In this document: one piece after another, positions 63,296 to 64,000 of the stretch | Position numbering within the stretch: the first letter of the stretch is position 1 | How the letters are laid out: each line of letters starts with the position of its first letter | Assembly (NCBI GenBank): GCA_963700255.1 | Contig: CAVOWW010000031.1 | Span: forward strand, 93,314 to 157,313 | Source of the DNA: UBA10649 sp963700255 | GTDB lineage: Bacteria > Actinomycetota > Actinomycetes > S36-B12 | DNA: 64,000 bases | Direction: 5' to 3' | Program-made: the position numbers and the translations under genes | The notes under the pieces: model-generated | The model's input: the letters and a program-made list of their open reading frames with translations, nothing else | The model's database searches: none | What the model was told of the DNA's origin: nothing

Positions 63296-63787
63296 ATGAG
63301 CGAGCAACCGATCACCTGGCTGACCCAGGAGGCCCACGACCGACTCGTGGCGGAGCTCGCCGACCGTGAGGGCCCGACCCGCGAGCAGATCAAGAACCGC
63401 ATTGCGGCCGCCCGCGACGAGGGCGACCTCAAGGAGAACGGCGGCTACCACGCAGCGCGCGAGGAGCAGGGCAAGAACGAGGCCCGCGTGCGCCAGCTCA
63501 AGCACCTGCTCGAGTACTCGAGGATCGGTGCTCCCGAGGCCGATCATGACGAGGTCGCGGCCGGCAAGGTCGTGACCGTCCGCTTCCCCGCCTGGGACGA
63601 GGAGGAGACCTTCCTGCTCGGCTCCCGCGAGGAGGCGGCGCACGCCTCCATCGAGGTCTACTCCCCGACGTCACCGCTCGGCGCTGCTGTCAACGGCACC
63701 CGCGTCGGCGACACCGCCACCTACATCCTCGCCAACGGCAAGGAGATGACCGTCGAGGTCCTCAAGGTCGAGACCTACGGGGGCTGA
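63296..63787 (+). CDS. greA: Transcription elongation factor GreA
   Basis: RNA-polymerase secondary-channel factor of 163 residues that triggers transcript cleavage in backtracked complexes. The N-terminal coiled coil carries the acidic tip ARDEGDLKENGGYHAAREEQGKNEARV. The C-terminal FKBP-like domain contains GKVVTVRF, YSPTSPLGAAVNGTRVGD and MTVEVLKVETYGG. ATG 63296 lies 8 nt after TAGCCT (63282-63287), which overlaps the preceding stop. It converges on the P-type ATPase with 1 nt between. Confidence 0.96.
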   Translation: MSEQPITWLTQEAHDRLVAELADREGPTREQIKNRIAAARDEGDLKENGGYHAAREEQGKNEARVRQLKHLLEYSRIGAPEADHDEVAAGKVVTVRFPAWDEEETFLLGSREEAAHASIEVYSPTSPLGAAVNGTRVGDTATYILANGKEMTVEVLKVETYGG

Positions 63788-63788
63788 G

Positions 63789-64000
63789 TCACCCCTTCAG
63801 CCGCGTGATCGCCTTGTAGACCTCGAACCACAGCACGCCGGCGAATCCTGCGAACAGCATCACCGCCCAGTCGACCGGCGTCGTCGGCCCGAGGTTGAAC
63901 GCCGTTCGAAGCGCGGGGACGGCGAGCAGGAGCACGAGCAGGGCGAGCGTCGCCGCGAGGATCCACTTGAGGGTCCGGTTCCTGCGCTGCCGCAGGCTCT
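63789..64000 (-). CDS. Cation-translocating P-type ATPase, C-terminal end (partial)
   Basis: C-terminal 69 residues of a protein cut by the right edge. The sequence has a basic loop (LRQRRNRTLKW), a membrane helix (ILAATLALLVLLLAVPAL), RTAFNLGPTTPVDWAVM and a last helix (LFAGFAGVLWFEVYKAIT) ending in RLKG. That is the typical end of the P2-type cation ATPase C-terminal domain (Ca2+-type). No catalytic part is visible, so the call rests on the tail alone. Confidence 0.65.
   Translation of the reverse strand, partial: SLRQRRNRTLKWILAATLALLVLLLAVPALRTAFNLGPTTPVDWAVMLFAGFAGVLWFEVYKAITRLKG

Overview
The window is about 64 kb of high-GC bacterial DNA with dense, short-spaced genes. Its content points to an actinobacterium. 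It carries mycothiol S-conjugate amidase (mca) beside a DUF4307 gene, a DUF1707 protein, DUF3817, DUF4245 and DUF6542 proteins, a class I fumarase and the block ispH-xseA-xseB-DUF4245-glpX. That set resembles Nocardioidaceae (Nocardioides/Aeromicrobium type); this placement is inference from gene content, not from a search. I see no rRNA, tRNA, CRISPR array, insertion sequence or prophage.

Layout. 1-2.5 kb: the 5' end of a peptide-ABC permease gene and typA. 2.6-9.9 kb: small secreted, membrane and stress-type proteins (DUF1707, lipoprotein, DUF4287, ClbS-like, VOC, cupin) and ychF. 10-14.5 kb: an aminoglycoside-phosphotransferase-like kinase, a PAS-GGDEF-EAL c-di-GMP protein and a DUF6542 protein. 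14.5-22.4 kb: housekeeping metabolism (ispH, xseAB, DUF4245, glpX, amylosucrase-like GH13, class I fumarase). 22.4-33.6 kb: a secreted lysozyme-like protein, PhoH, DUF1275, uppS, a YyaL/DUF255 protein, HNH, HAD, methyltransferase, a class III aminotransferase and several small proteins. 33.6-40.2 kb: a molybdopterin oxidoreductase and a block of amide-chemistry enzymes (ATP-grasp, C45 acyltransferase, amidase). 40.2-48 kb: LtrA, MATE, GNAT, DUF202 proteins, SDR, a DrrAB-type ABC exporter, VOC and an NAD-epimerase. 48-51.5 kb: TetR-YdeI-AlkD, SPFH-NfeD. 51.5-56 kb: DUF2834, VOC, an HTH-TOBE regulator with modABC, ung. 56-64 kb: DUF3817, a PfkB kinase, SURF1, mca, DUF4307, an AAA-VWA pair, greA and the tail of a P-type ATPase.

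Two global patterns stand out. First, many start codons lie 6-8 nt after a TANNNT -10 hexamer and have no Shine-Dalgarno sequence. I count 27 cases, 19 of them at exactly 6 nt, which is the signature of leaderless mRNAs. In three operons the TAG stop of the upstream gene is also the first half of the next gene's -10. Second, at least 14 single-base frame breaks interrupt otherwise well-conserved genes in 12 loci. They look like indel errors of a draft assembly rather than gene decay, so those genes are annotated across the break.

The best regulatory signals are a TetR/epimerase divergent region with two matched operators and two recognisable promoters, a perfect CRP/GlxR-type site (TGTGA-N6-TCACA) upstream of the secreted lysozyme-like gene, and a palindrome inside the promoter spacer of the c-di-GMP gene. 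The most intriguing uncharacterised gene set is the ATP-grasp/C45/amidase block at 35.9-40.2 kb.
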